DNA of 47,477 bases from Desulfocapsa sp. (GTDB lineage Bacteria; Desulfobacterota; Desulfobulbia; Desulfobulbales; Desulfocapsaceae). The stretch covers positions 1 to 47,477 of the forward strand of contig JAFLJS010000029.1 of NCBI GenBank assembly GCA_022712895.1, read 5' to 3'. Below the pieces are notes generated by a model. That model made no database searches. It was given only the letters and a program-made list of their open reading frames with translations, and had not been told where the DNA came from. The first letter of the stretch is position 1, and each line of letters starts with the position of its first letter. Below, piece by piece: positions 25,479 to 34,343 of this stretch. Made by a program: the position numbers and the translations under genes.

Positions 25479-25520
25479 AACTGTTCAGCAGATTGTGCTT
25501 ATTGCAACTGTTGAACAGTT
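25479..25520. repeat. Inverted repeat between convergent genes
   Basis: AACTGTTCA (25479-25487) and TGAACAGTT (25512-25520) form a perfect 9-bp stem with a 24-base loop. It lies between the ends of the KamA-like gene and the convergent TAXI gene and may help end both transcripts, although no T-run follows closely. Confidence 0.4.
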
Positions 25521-25543
25521 ATATTTAGCCTGAGAGTACTGTT

Positions 25544-26533
25544 TTAATTCTCTGCAAAGAATTGTTCAGCACCTTGTTGAAGTTGAAGTCCTTTAATTCC
25601 TTTGCGGGATTCCTGTACAGGAAAAAGGGACAAAGCAGGGTGGCTTTTCTGTAAGCGTTTTTTGTTTTTATACAGAGCTTTTGTTATTGCATACCCGGTT
25701 TTTTGATCGATTGCACTGGACGCAACGAGTATTGCTCTTGTTCCAAAGGTCCTGACAGGTAAGGAATCGGAAGCAACCTTAATCTCCGTTTGCCAGCAAG
25801 ATTCACGCGAATCAACAAGTTTATCAATGGCATCGTCAGTAATGTCCAACACCGTTCCTTTACAATTTTCTATCAAACGCCGTGTTGTCTTTGACGGGTG
25901 TACACCAACTATAATCATAGCCTGTACGGTTCCCTGGCAGAAGGCCATGGTGTCTTGAGCATGAGAGGTGGGCAACTCTTCAAAGCGTTTAAAATCGCTT
26001 ACAGACCATCCTTTTGCTTTCAGTATTAAATCCATGGCTTGACGTTCAATGGACCCTGGTGCACCAGCGTTTATTCGTTTGCCTTTCAGATCATTCAATG
26101 ATGATATTCCCGCATTTGATCGGACTATAATACCTATGGGACGGGCATAGAGCGGGGTGAGAATGGAAAGGTTGCTATAGTTAATGTCGAGGAATTGAAA
26201 CTGTCCTGATTTTTTTACTGCCCCTTCAAGAACGTTTGAATTGATAATGGAAAGATCAAGCGAGCCTGATTGCAGGTTGGTCAAATTATCAATTTCACCT
26301 TCAGTCACCTGTATACGGCAGTTGAAATCGGGAATTTCTTTGTTGATAACTCTGCATACCATTCTGCCGGAAAAATAGGAAAAACTTCCGACTTCTCCAG
26401 TTCCCAAAAGGAGGTCATAAGCATTGCCATAGGAAGGCGTCAGAAACAGAACAACAGCCAGGAGCCAATTACAGCGTTTACGAAAAGCAGCTGGAGCACA
26501 GAACGTAAATGCGTATATCTTTAGTAAAGTCAT
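25544..26533 (-). CDS. TAXI-family TRAP substrate-binding protein (second, divergent copy)
   Basis: A periplasmic binding protein of the TAXI class. I chose ATG at 26533 because a near-perfect GGAGGT lies 4 bp upstream; a longer frame from 26587 would overlap the uspA gene. The 329-residue product has a signal peptide (FLTPSYGNAYD), then LLLGTGEVGSFSYFSGRMVCRVI, which resembles the TAXI motif [14 protein letters not shown] but is altered. GKRINAGAPGSIERQAMDLIL and the AMIIVGVHPS region are typical. It closes the TRAP gene group on the minus strand. Its divergence from the first binding protein suggests a different ligand or a sensory role. Confidence 0.83.
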   Translation of the reverse strand: MTLLKIYAFTFCAPAAFRKRCNWLLAVVLFLTPSYGNAYDLLLGTGEVGSFSYFSGRMVCRVINKEIPDFNCRIQVTEGEIDNLTNLQSGSLDLSIINSNVLEGAVKKSGQFQFLDINYSNLSILTPLYARPIGIIVRSNAGISSLNDLKGKRINAGAPGSIERQAMDLILKAKGWSVSDFKRFEELPTSHAQDTMAFCQGTVQAMIIVGVHPSKTTRRLIENCKGTVLDITDDAIDKLVDSRESCWQTEIKVASDSLPVRTFGTRAILVASSAIDQKTGYAITKALYKNKKRLQKSHPALSLFPVQESRKGIKGLQLQQGAEQFFAEN

Positions 26534-26579
26534 TATCACCTCCGGTTGATTCGATTTTTTACTATAAATATAAGACTTC

Positions 26580-27023
26580 TTACACAACGTTACCCCGTAG
26601 ATTTCTTAAACGTAAAACAGAACAGGGGGCATCGCGATAGACATGTTTGGCACAGGTATGACTGAACACCTCATTAATCTCACGGGTTCTATTGTGGTAG
26701 ACGACAATGAGGTCAGCTTCCCATTTTTTTGCAAGTTTTACGATTTCATCGTAGTGTTTTCCTGAGCGAATATGGAATCTGACAGAGTTTTCACAATTCT
26801 TCTCCACAAAGGATGTTAATTCATCTCTAAAATGTTCGAGAGCTTCTTTACGAACACGATCCGAAATAAAAGATCCAACAATCGGCATACCAAATCCCGG
26901 CATAACACTGACCAGGCGAATTTCTGCATCAAAAGGTTTAGCTATTGCAACGGCACCATCGTAAACAGCTTTGGCAGCAATAGGACGATCGACATCGATG
27001 GGAACTAAAATTTTCTTAAACAT
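26580..27023 (-). CDS. UspA-family universal stress protein associated with a TRAP transporter
   Basis: A 147-residue UspA-type nucleotide-binding-fold protein (MFKKILVPIDVDRP ... ADLIVVYHN ... DAPCSVLRLRN). The family's ATP-binding G-x2-G-x9-G(S/T) motif is not evident: the equivalent region reads YHNRTREINEVFSHTC, so it may not bind ATP. In Halomonas the UspA protein TeaD is encoded with and regulates the TeaABC TRAP transporter. A similar modulating role here is inferred from its place between the fused permease and the second binding protein. Confidence 0.85.
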   Translation of the reverse strand: MFKKILVPIDVDRPIAAKAVYDGAVAIAKPFDAEIRLVSVMPGFGMPIVGSFISDRVRKEALEHFRDELTSFVEKNCENSVRFHIRSGKHYDEIVKLAKKWEADLIVVYHNRTREINEVFSHTCAKHVYRDAPCSVLRLRNLRGNVV

Positions 27024-27060
27024 GCTTCACTCCAAGAGGTGATTTACCCATTTTCAGTAA

Positions 27061-27086
27061 GAGCCTTGAGCTATTGCTCAAGGCTC
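27061..27086 (-). terminator. Perfect hairpin between TRAP permease and uspA genes
   Basis: GAGCCTTGAGC (27061-27071) pairs perfectly with GCTCAAGGCTC (27076-27086) around a 4-base loop. No T-run follows in either direction, so it may be an mRNA processing or stability element rather than a classic terminator. Confidence 0.5.
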
Positions 27087-27149
27087 ACTTGTGTCACTGA
27101 ACATTTTCCAATGTATATCTACACAGGGATACCCTGTTAATGCCTGATG

Positions 27150-29738
27150 CTAATTTAAAGCAGGAGATATTTCCTGTTCATCCCTCCGTCGTCTTTGTAA
27201 TAAATAGACAAGAGCAAACAACGCTAAGGTAGGTATATAAACAAGTTGTTTGGGGAGCCTGTCTGTTGGCATTTGGATGTTCAGGATTTCCTGATCGAAG
27301 TCTAACCCTGCCTTTTCTGCAGCACTAGCAAAGACCACGTTGTCTATTAGTATTTTTCCTTCTTCATTGCGGGTTTCAATACCAATCGCATCCAATCGGG
27401 CTCTACCGCCTTCCTCACTACCAACAGGCAGCATCACGGTTTTGGTATACCCTTCACCGTTCATCTTTTCTCCTTTGATCATTACCCTCATCAAGGAACC
27501 AGGTTTGATCTCAGTCAGCAGAGTTTCTAGTTGAGCAGGGGGCTCAGACGTGAGAGGGGGGAAAAATTTATCCCAGATATATCCTGGCCTGAAGAGTAAA
27601 AAGGTTACCAGCAGGAGGGCCACTGTTTCCCAGATACGAGATTTTACCAGGAAAAATCCCTGGGTAGCGGCAGCAAAGGCCATCATGGCGGCAATAGCTG
27701 TAGAAACAACCATAACTAAAACAAAGACGCTATCCACACCAATCATTAATAACTGGGTGTTGAAAATAAACATGAAGGGAAGGATGGCTGTTCTGATATC
27801 GTAGGTAAATCCTTGTATACCCGTTTTGATGGGATCACCTCCTGAGATCCCGGCTGCAGCAAAAGCAGCTAGACCGACAGGTGGGGTATCATCTGCCAGA
27901 ATTCCAAAGTAGAACACAAAGAGGTGAACGGCAATCAGGGGTACGATAAGACCATTTTGAGCCCCTAAATCCACGATAACTGGTGCCATCAGGGTGGAGA
28001 CAACGATATAGTTTGCAGTGGTTGGGAGTCCCATGCCAAGAATTAAACTGATAAGAGCAGTAAAGCCAAGAATCAGCATCAGGTTACCCCCTGAAATATA
28101 TTCTACAAATTCTGTCATTACCAGCCCAACACCGGTGAGGGTAATGGTGCCAACAACAATACCAGCTGCCGCAGTAGCAACGCCGATACCAATCATATTT
28201 CTGGCACCGGAAACTAAACCATTGATAAAATCATCCCACCCATTTTTAAAACTGAAATTGTCTTCCTGACTTTTTCTGAAATACCCTTTCAAAGGTCTCT
28301 GGGTTAATACGATAACCATCATTAACACTGTTGCCCAGAAGGCAGAAAGGGCAGGAGACAGCCGCTCAACGACCAGACACCACATCAGGACAACAATAGG
28401 CAAAAGAAAATACAAACCCGCCTGGGCTGTTTTCCAAAGATCGGGAAGTTCTGTTATGTCATGGGTCTGTTCAAGCTCAGGTACTCTGGTTGCAAATTTA
28501 AGGAGTATCAAATAAGTACCAGCAAGAAGTGTTGAAACTATATAGATGGTGGAATCACCTGCGACAGTCTTAATCCAGCCAACGCCATAGTAAGTGGCCG
28601 CAGCCATAACAATCATAAAGAGAAAGGTGAACACAAAGGAAAGTAATTTCTGTGCGAGAGTCTGCTTGACTTTTTTCTCCATCCCTTCAAGTCCCATTTT
28701 ACAGGCTTCAAGGTGAACAATATAGACAAGGGCAATATAAGAAATGATGGCAGGTAAAAAAGCACATCTAATAACTTCTAGGTAAGTAATACCAACATAC
28801 TCAACCATAAGAAAAGCTGCTGCTCCCATAACCGGAGGCATCAGTTGTCCGTTGGTTGAACAGGCCACTTCAATGGCCCCTGCCTTTTCGGCTGAAAACC
28901 CAACTTTTTTCATTAGAGGGATGGTAAATGTTCCAGTGGTAACAACATTTGCAATGGATGAACCGGATACAAGGCCAGTAAGTCCCGATGATACAACAGC
29001 TGCCTTGGCGGGCCCACCTTTAAGATGGCCCAAACCGGCAAAGGCAGTACGAATAAAATAGTTTCCAGCACCTGCTGATTCCAGCAATGCGCCAAAGAGA
29101 ACAAACATAAAAACCATTCCGGTTGAAACACCAAGGGCTACACCAAAGACACCCTCAGTTCCAAGCCAGTAGTGGGACATGCCTTTATTAAGACTTGCCC
29201 CTTTATGCGCAATAACATCCGGCATTAACTGTCCACCAAAGGTGTAGATACAGAATATGGCTGCCACAATCATCAGTGGTGGTCCTAAGGCACGCCTGGT
29301 TGCTTCAAGAAGTAGAATCATTCCGATTACTGAAACGATGATGTCCATCTGGGTCGGGTCACCGGGGCGTTCAGCAAGACCGGCATAAAAGAAATATAAG
29401 TATGATGCGCAAAAGGCAGCAATCATACCAAGAACCCAATCCTGAATGGGTATATAGTCTCTGGGGGATGATTTAAAAGAAGGGTAAGCTGTATACGAAA
29501 GAAAAACGGCAAAAGCTAAATGAATGGCCCTGGCTTCAGTGTCATTGATAACAAAGAAGTTAAATATAAATGGAAGAGGAGATGCATAATAGAGTTGAAA
29601 AATAGTCCAGATCAGGGGAACTAAGAAGAGAACTTTTTTAGGAAAACCCCCGGTGGGGTTTCGAGCTCCAGAATCTGTTTCAGCGATCATCTCCTGAAGT
29701 TCTTCATCGGTTTTGATGTTTTTCTCTACTTCACTCAT
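27150..29738 (-). CDS. TAXI-type TRAP transporter fused permease (DctQ-DctM fusion)
   Basis: An 862-residue membrane protein combining the small (DctQ, 4 TM) and large (DctM, about 12 TM) TRAP subunits, as is usual for TAXI systems. DctM-type motifs include TGLVSGSSIANVVTTGTFTI, MGLPTTANYIV and the ADDTPPVGLAAFAAAGISGGDP stretch. After the membrane part, about 130 C-terminal residues form a soluble region of the kind annotated as DUF3394 in fused permeases (IKPGSLMRVMIKGEKMNGEG ... AAEKAGLDFDQEI), then one more hydrophobic segment. It uses an ion gradient to import a small carboxylate-type solute; the ligand cannot be told from sequence. It follows the first TAXI binding protein after an attenuating hairpin. 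Confidence 0.93.
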   Translation of the reverse strand: MSEVEKNIKTDEELQEMIAETDSGARNPTGGFPKKVLFLVPLIWTIFQLYYASPLPFIFNFFVINDTEARAIHLAFAVFLSYTAYPSFKSSPRDYIPIQDWVLGMIAAFCASYLYFFYAGLAERPGDPTQMDIIVSVIGMILLLEATRRALGPPLMIVAAIFCIYTFGGQLMPDVIAHKGASLNKGMSHYWLGTEGVFGVALGVSTGMVFMFVLFGALLESAGAGNYFIRTAFAGLGHLKGGPAKAAVVSSGLTGLVSGSSIANVVTTGTFTIPLMKKVGFSAEKAGAIEVACSTNGQLMPPVMGAAAFLMVEYVGITYLEVIRCAFLPAIISYIALVYIVHLEACKMGLEGMEKKVKQTLAQKLLSFVFTFLFMIVMAAATYYGVGWIKTVAGDSTIYIVSTLLAGTYLILLKFATRVPELEQTHDITELPDLWKTAQAGLYFLLPIVVLMWCLVVERLSPALSAFWATVLMMVIVLTQRPLKGYFRKSQEDNFSFKNGWDDFINGLVSGARNMIGIGVATAAAGIVVGTITLTGVGLVMTEFVEYISGGNLMLILGFTALISLILGMGLPTTANYIVVSTLMAPVIVDLGAQNGLIVPLIAVHLFVFYFGILADDTPPVGLAAFAAAGISGGDPIKTGIQGFTYDIRTAILPFMFIFNTQLLMIGVDSVFVLVMVVSTAIAAMMAFAAATQGFFLVKSRIWETVALLLVTFLLFRPGYIWDKFFPPLTSEPPAQLETLLTEIKPGSLMRVMIKGEKMNGEGYTKTVMLPVGSEEGGRARLDAIGIETRNEEGKILIDNVVFASAAEKAGLDFDQEILNIQMPTDRLPKQLVYIPTLALFALVYLLQRRRRDEQEISPALN

Positions 29739-29825
29739 GCGATGATACCTTCAGTTATGTTTGTTTGGTGTAGTTATATAAAATAACCTGAGGAGAGGCT
29801 TGTCATACGGAAAATAACAGGTAAA

Positions 29826-29859
29826 ACAAAAAAGGCGCACCGTTTGACGGCACGCCTTT
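29826..29859 (-). terminator. Terminator/attenuator between TAXI binding protein and permease
   Basis: Read on the minus strand, AAAGGCGTGCCGT pairs with ACGGTGCGCCTTT around CAA, followed by TTT. It lies 16 bp after the binding-protein stop. It would lower permease expression relative to the binding protein, as is common in binding-protein-dependent systems. Confidence 0.8.
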
Positions 29860-29874
29860 AATCAGTCTGGAGAA

Positions 29875-30849
29875 TTACATAAGTCCAGCTTCTTTATAAT
29901 ACTTAACAGCTCCATCATGTAAAGGAGCAGAGAGACCGTCTTTGATCATTTGTTCTTTCTTCAGGTTTTTGAATGCTGGATGCAGTTTCTGGAACTGGTC
30001 AAAGTTCTCAAATACTGATTTAACAACGTTATAGATAACGTCTTCAGGAACATCAGTGGAAGATACAAAGGTAGCACCTACACCAAAGGTTGGTGTGTCA
30101 GCGTCGGTTCCACGATACATTCCGCCAGGAATAACAGCAGTTCTATAGTAGTCGTTATCTGCAACAAGTTTATCAACTGCAGAACCCGTCACACTAACCA
30201 TAACTGTGTCACAAGTAGTGGTGGCTTCTTTGATAGATCCACTGGGATGACCAACGGTGAAAACCATGGCATCAATTTTGTGGTCACAAAGTGCTTTGGA
30301 TTGTTCGGAAGATTTACGCTCAGAAGCAAGTTTGAAATCTTTTTTGGTCCAGCCGACAGCTTCCATAAGAACTTCCATGGTACCACGCTGCCCGGAACCG
30401 GGATTACCAATATTTACACGCTTTCCTTTCATATCCATAAAGTCTTTGATACCGGAATCGGTACGGGCAACAACGGTGAAAGGTTCAGGATGAATAGAGA
30501 AAACTGCACGCAATTTTTTGTTTGGTCCTTTTTTTGCAAATTTAGAGGTACCATTATATGCGTGGTACTGCCAATCGGACTGGGCAACACCCATGTCAAG
30601 CTCGCCGGCAGCAATAGTATTAAGGTTGTATACAGAACCACCAGTACTTTCTACTGAACAGCGAATACCATGTATTTTTCTTGTTTTATTCACAAGACGA
30701 CAGATAGCGCCACCAGTTGGATAATAAACGCCGGTAACACCACCTGTTCCAATGGTAACAAACTTTTGGTCAGCAGCAAATGTGGGCGCAGCACTGAACG
30801 CAAGAGCTAAAACAGCGGTAGCTGCAAGTCCTGTAACTAATTTTTTCAT
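29875..30849 (-). CDS. TAXI-family TRAP substrate-binding protein
   Basis: A 324-residue periplasmic receptor with a clear signal peptide ([10 protein letters not shown] ... APTFAAD). It has the TAXI signature [20 protein letters not shown] near the mature N-terminus, and then [20 protein letters not shown] and [17 protein letters not shown], all typical of the class. It heads the minus-strand TRAP operon, so the promoter should lie in the 145-bp gap 30850-30994; I saw no clear -35/-10 pair. The solute is not predictable; known TAXI systems are poorly characterised, with glutamate or other carboxylates suggested. Confidence 0.94.
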   Translation of the reverse strand: MKKLVTGLAATAVLALAFSAAPTFAADQKFVTIGTGGVTGVYYPTGGAICRLVNKTRKIHGIRCSVESTGGSVYNLNTIAAGELDMGVAQSDWQYHAYNGTSKFAKKGPNKKLRAVFSIHPEPFTVVARTDSGIKDFMDMKGKRVNIGNPGSGQRGTMEVLMEAVGWTKKDFKLASERKSSEQSKALCDHKIDAMVFTVGHPSGSIKEATTTCDTVMVSVTGSAVDKLVADNDYYRTAVIPGGMYRGTDADTPTFGVGATFVSSTDVPEDVIYNVVKSVFENFDQFQKLHPAFKNLKKEQMIKDGLSAPLHDGAVKYYKEAGLM

Positions 30850-30994
30850 TATTCTTCTCCAGAAGAGTGATTGAGGATTACGGCTGGGGAAGGAATTTCC
30901 CTAACCATTTGGTAAAACTATAAACTCACCGATACCACAATGAAAAGCGTCTGGCAAATGCTTTATGGCAAACAATATCATAAAATATTTTTTG

Positions 30995-31924
30995 TCAGGA
31001 AAAGCTCAATGAGGCCTGACAACTATCTGCATTCGCTATAGATCCATGGGGAAGGATGATATTGTTGGAACGGTGCCCTATGGGCAGATTTCCCCAGACT
31101 GGGATGCTTGTGTTTTCAGTGAGTTCGAGTACGCGTGTCCAGATTTCTTCATGGAAGCGAATGGACTCCAGAGAGTCCATTTCCTGGGATGGGGAGAAGT
31201 CACCCAGGAGAATGGCAGCAGGTTCATTCAGGATGCCAGCTTGAAAAAGTTGGGTGAACATTTTGTCGAGTTTATAAAGTGGTTCTCCGACATCTTCTAA
31301 AAAAAGAATACATTCTCTAAAATCCGGTTGAAACGGTGTTGAGAGTATACTGATAATACTACTGAGATTTCCGCCAACCAGTGGACCCGTGACAGAGTCA
31401 CCGCCACGGAGAATTTCGATGGATTTTAAGGGTAAAGGTTTGTCCCACTTCCCCATAAGAGTTGCATGAAATCGTTCAAGCGCCGCGGAGGAACAAGAGG
31501 ATAAACTGGTGAGCACCGGGCCATGAAAAGATATTAAGCCGCACTGCTGGAATAAGAGGGTGTGTAAAATTGTCAGGTCTGAAAAACCAATCACTGGTTT
31601 TGGATGTTTCTTGAGTTCTTTCAAGTCGAGCAGTGGCAGGAGGCGCAGGCAACCAAAACCGCCTCGAAGAGCCAGCAATGCGGAAACATCGTCGTCTGCC
31701 AACATCTTATGCATTTCAAGGGCTCGGTTACTATCTGTATCTGCAAGGTATCCGGTACCGGGCCATAGATTTCGCGGAAGCTTAACCTCAAATCCCATCT
31801 CCCGAAGAATCGATACTCCCTGTTCAAGGCCTTTTGTGTCAGGTATCTGACCAGCAGGGGCGATAATGGCTATAGTGTCACCACGTTTTAGTGGTTTGGG
31901 CCTGATGCTTGGTGGCGTTTGCAT
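30995..31924 (-). CDS. S66-family LD-carboxypeptidase (LdcA/MccF-like)
   Basis: A 309-residue serine peptidase of family S66, which trims the tetrapeptide stem in peptidoglycan recycling (LdcA) or cleaves microcin C (MccF). The nucleophile Ser is in IGFSDLT, the Glu in LFLEDVGEP and the His in PIGHRSNN. The N-terminal KRGDTIAIIAPAG and GGFGCLRLLPLLD are characteristic. No signal peptide is seen, so it is cytoplasmic. ATG at 31924 directly abuts the coaX stop, so the two are cotranscribed. A MccF-like role is a weak possibility, given the YejA-like microcin C-type binding protein 18 kb away. Confidence 0.9.
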   Translation of the reverse strand: MQTPPSIRPKPLKRGDTIAIIAPAGQIPDTKGLEQGVSILREMGFEVKLPRNLWPGTGYLADTDSNRALEMHKMLADDDVSALLALRGGFGCLRLLPLLDLKELKKHPKPVIGFSDLTILHTLLFQQCGLISFHGPVLTSLSSCSSAALERFHATLMGKWDKPLPLKSIEILRGGDSVTGPLVGGNLSSIISILSTPFQPDFRECILFLEDVGEPLYKLDKMFTQLFQAGILNEPAAILLGDFSPSQEMDSLESIRFHEEIWTRVLELTENTSIPVWGNLPIGHRSNNIILPHGSIANADSCQASLSFS

Positions 31925-32713
31925 TTATATTTTATTGTATAACAGTTGAAGGCCATGCAGGGTAAGCATGGTATCTACTTCTTTAATACACTTACTGTAC
32001 GGAGCGATAAGATGTGCCATACCACCTGTGGCAAGTATTTTATAGGGTTCATTTGCCGGGCAGAGCTCAGTTACAATTTTTTCACTGAGTCCATCAACCA
32101 GAGAGCCATAACCGTTAAGGATACCACTTTTCATGGCCTGCACTGTATTCTTGCCGATAATGGTATCTGGTGGTTCGGATACATCGATTCGGGGAAGTTT
32201 CGCAGTTCTTGTGGCCAGCGCATCTAAAGATATGGCAATACCTGGTAGAATTGTTCCCCCCAGGTACTCACACTCTGCGGATACGCAATCAAAGGTGATA
32301 GCTGTACCAAAATCGATAATGATTAAATTTTGTTTGTGTCGCTCCCAGGCGGCAATTGCATTGACCAGACGATCGGCACCAACCTCTTCAGGGTAATCAG
32401 TTTTTACTTTGATGATATGGCCAATACTTTTGGACGAAACAACAAAGGGTGCCCTTTTTAATGATGCGGAGAAATAGGTGTTGATACAGGATATCCATGC
32501 TGCTTCAAGAGAGGGTACAACACTTGCAATGATTATCCCGTCAATATCATCTTTATTGATTTTTGCCATGGAAAAGAGGGCGTGGTAGCGGATGGCCAAC
32601 TCGTCATCGGTGCGTTCACGGTCTGATTTGAGTCTCCAGTGGCCAACAAGTTTGTTGCCGTCGAAAAGTCCTGTTACCGTGTGTGAATTGCCTACGTCTA
32701 TGGTAAAAAGCAT
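31925..32713 (-). CDS. coaX: Type III pantothenate kinase
   Basis: CoaX catalyses the first step of coenzyme A synthesis, phosphorylating pantothenate. The 262-residue ASKHA-fold protein has the phosphate motif TIDVGNSHTVTGLFDG at the N-terminus, the catalytic region GADRLVNAIAAW, then IIDFGTAITFDCVS and YLGGTILPGI. This matches type III kinases and not CoaA/PanK-II. It is transcribed away from cutA; the 73-bp divergent gap should carry both promoters. Confidence 0.95.
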   Translation of the reverse strand: MLFTIDVGNSHTVTGLFDGNKLVGHWRLKSDRERTDDELAIRYHALFSMAKINKDDIDGIIIASVVPSLEAAWISCINTYFSASLKRAPFVVSSKSIGHIIKVKTDYPEEVGADRLVNAIAAWERHKQNLIIIDFGTAITFDCVSAECEYLGGTILPGIAISLDALATRTAKLPRIDVSEPPDTIIGKNTVQAMKSGILNGYGSLVDGLSEKIVTELCPANEPYKILATGGMAHLIAPYSKCIKEVDTMLTLHGLQLLYNKI

Positions 32714-32786
32714 AGCTTGTCCCTAAAAAGTGATTATAAACTTTCCTTATACCAGTAGATACTATAAAAGAAAAACCGAGAAAGCA

Positions 32787-33107
32787 ATGAGCAAAATAAT
32801 CCTTGTTACTACAACGTTTGATTCAAAAAAAGAAGCCTTGGATCTTGCGAAAAAACTCCTTGAAAAACGTCTCATCGCCTGTGCTCAGTTAAGTTCTCCT
32901 ATGGAGTCTCTTTATTGGTGGAAAGGTATTATTGAACCGGACACCGAGTATAAATTGCTCGTAAAAAGTGTTGAGTCTCTATGGAATACTTTAAGAAAAG
33001 AAATTGAAATCCTGCATCCGTACGATGTGCCTGAAATAATCTCGACTCCAGTCCTTGATGTTAATGATGAATACAAAAAATGGTTGCTTGAGGAACTGCA
33101 GAAATGA
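32787..33107 (+). CDS. cutA: CutA1-like divalent cation tolerance protein
   Basis: A 106-residue trimeric CutA1-family protein linked to metal tolerance, mechanism unclear. Motifs: VTTTFDSKKEALDLAKKLLE, LIACAQLSSPMESLYWWKG, and HPYDVPEIISTPV near the C-terminus. I chose ATG at 32787 (MSKIILVTT), preceded by GAGAAAG; the in-frame start 57 bp upstream adds an unrelated basic segment. Its stop overlaps the start of the Cys-rich gene by four bases. Confidence 0.92.
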   Translation: MSKIILVTTTFDSKKEALDLAKKLLEKRLIACAQLSSPMESLYWWKGIIEPDTEYKLLVKSVESLWNTLRKEIEILHPYDVPEIISTPVLDVNDEYKKWLLEELQK

Positions 33108-33313
33108 GTGAAGAAAAGAAAGAAAAAAAATATCGTAGAAGAAAGAATGAAAAATATATTTGTCACTGCTGCAAAAAAGAATTTCCTTACTGCTTTAGTT
33201 GCCCGTGTGGGTTTATGATTTGTGAAGAATGTTTTAAGGAGAATCGGTGGGGGATGTCTAACGGACCAACATGGATCTGCCCTGACTGTGAACGTATTCG
33301 CATGACGTATTAG
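33104..33313 (+). CDS. Small Cys-rich, probably zinc-binding protein
   Basis: 69 residues with a very basic N-terminus (EKKEKKYRRRKNEK) followed by ten Cys arranged as CHCC, CFSCPC, CEEC and CPDC, the pattern of paired treble-clef or zinc-ribbon sites. It overlaps cutA by ATGA, so it is translationally coupled. I do not recognise the family. Linkage to a metal-tolerance gene hints at metal binding or sensing. The basic tail could contact nucleic acid. Confidence 0.7.
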   Translation: MSEEKKEKKYRRRKNEKYICHCCKKEFPYCFSCPCGFMICEECFKENRWGMSNGPTWICPDCERIRMTY

Positions 33314-33357
33314 GACGTAACTAGTTAACACTTTCAAACTCAGCATATTATAAAACC

Positions 33358-34179
33358 ATGTTATTTTTCTCAGAAGCCGCCATCGTGGAGAAGATCAGAA
33401 ATCGTGAAATTTTTACTGCAACCATTGAGGATGGAGCATTTACACTCAAAATAAATAAATACATACCGGCACTGAGTGCAGCCATGCATAATGGCGGACG
33501 ACTTACTAAAGAGCTTGCTGATAATTGTCTGCTTTCACAGAAAGAACGCTATCACGAGGAAGATCCTTTTACCGGGAGCTTTATCGAAAATCAGGAAATC
33601 ACTATCATTGCCCATGATTCCCGTTATGAATACGATCTGAACAGGACTCATGAGGAGTGTGTCTACGAAACAGCGTGGGGAAAAGAGATATGGAAAACCG
33701 CGTTAAAAAGTAAGCGTATTCATGAAAGCCAGGCAAAGCATGCACGATTTCACCGCGTTATAACGGCCGTTATAGAGGCTTTGAGAGAGGATTTCGGCCA
33801 GTGCATTGTCTATGATATACACTCTTACAATTACCAGCGATATGAACGTACTGACTTGCCTGTTTTTAACCTTGGCACTTCCACTGTGACAAATAAAAAC
33901 TGGCGACCAGTGATTGCGTCATGGCTTGTAGCGCTCCAGGAGATAAAGGTTGATGGCATAGAGACAACAGTTGCTGAAAATGATATTTTTTATGGCAAAG
34001 GCTTCCTGGCCACCTACTGTCACAAACGTTATGATAATGTCCTCGTTTTGGCAACAGAAGTGAAAAAAGTTTTTATGAACGAAATGACAGGAGAGTCGGA
34101 TGTTGAAATACTAGGATCTTTACAACGTGTTTTTAATGCAACTGTCTCTGGAAACAGTGAATGCCACCTGTCTGTCTGA
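33358..34179 (+). CDS. N-formylglutamate amidohydrolase-family protein
   Basis: A 273-residue member of the family that includes HutG-type N-formylglutamate amidohydrolases, metal-dependent and related to zinc carboxypeptidases. Recognisable motifs are MHNGGRL, EEDPFTGSF, EYDLNRTHEECVYE and CIVYDIHSYNYQR. There are no histidine-degradation genes nearby, and similar proteins often occur beside ATP-grasp genes with unknown function. Its substrate therefore remains uncertain. It follows the Cys-rich gene by 44 bp and is the last ordinary gene before the accessory scar. Confidence 0.82.
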   Translation: MLFFSEAAIVEKIRNREIFTATIEDGAFTLKINKYIPALSAAMHNGGRLTKELADNCLLSQKERYHEEDPFTGSFIENQEITIIAHDSRYEYDLNRTHEECVYETAWGKEIWKTALKSKRIHESQAKHARFHRVITAVIEALREDFGQCIVYDIHSYNYQRYERTDLPVFNLGTSTVTNKNWRPVIASWLVALQEIKVDGIETTVAENDIFYGKGFLATYCHKRYDNVLVLATEVKKVFMNEMTGESDVEILGSLQRVFNATVSGNSECHLSV

Positions 34180-34223
34180 ATTAAAGTTGCTTATAACTGA
34201 ACGACAGCCAGGGAAGCAATGTG

Positions 34224-34289
34224 TTGTCAAATCTTACAGGAGTCATCGTTGAGCTGGTAATGCCACCCCAACGATCATATATTTGACAA
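34224..34289. repeat. Nested inverted repeat at the left edge of the accessory scar
   Basis: Outer arms TTGTCAAAT (34224-34232) and ATTTGACAA (34281-34289) enclose inner arms ATCGTTG (34245-34251) and CAACGAT (34269-34275), all perfect. It may be the end of a mobile element, a decayed transposon terminus or a recombination site. Integron attC core boxes are not present. Nothing else is recognisable in 34180-34340. Confidence 0.5.
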
Positions 34290-34343
34290 TGGCAAGCTCT
34301 ACCCGACTGCGCTTACCCCCAATATTAGGACCACCCTCATAAG

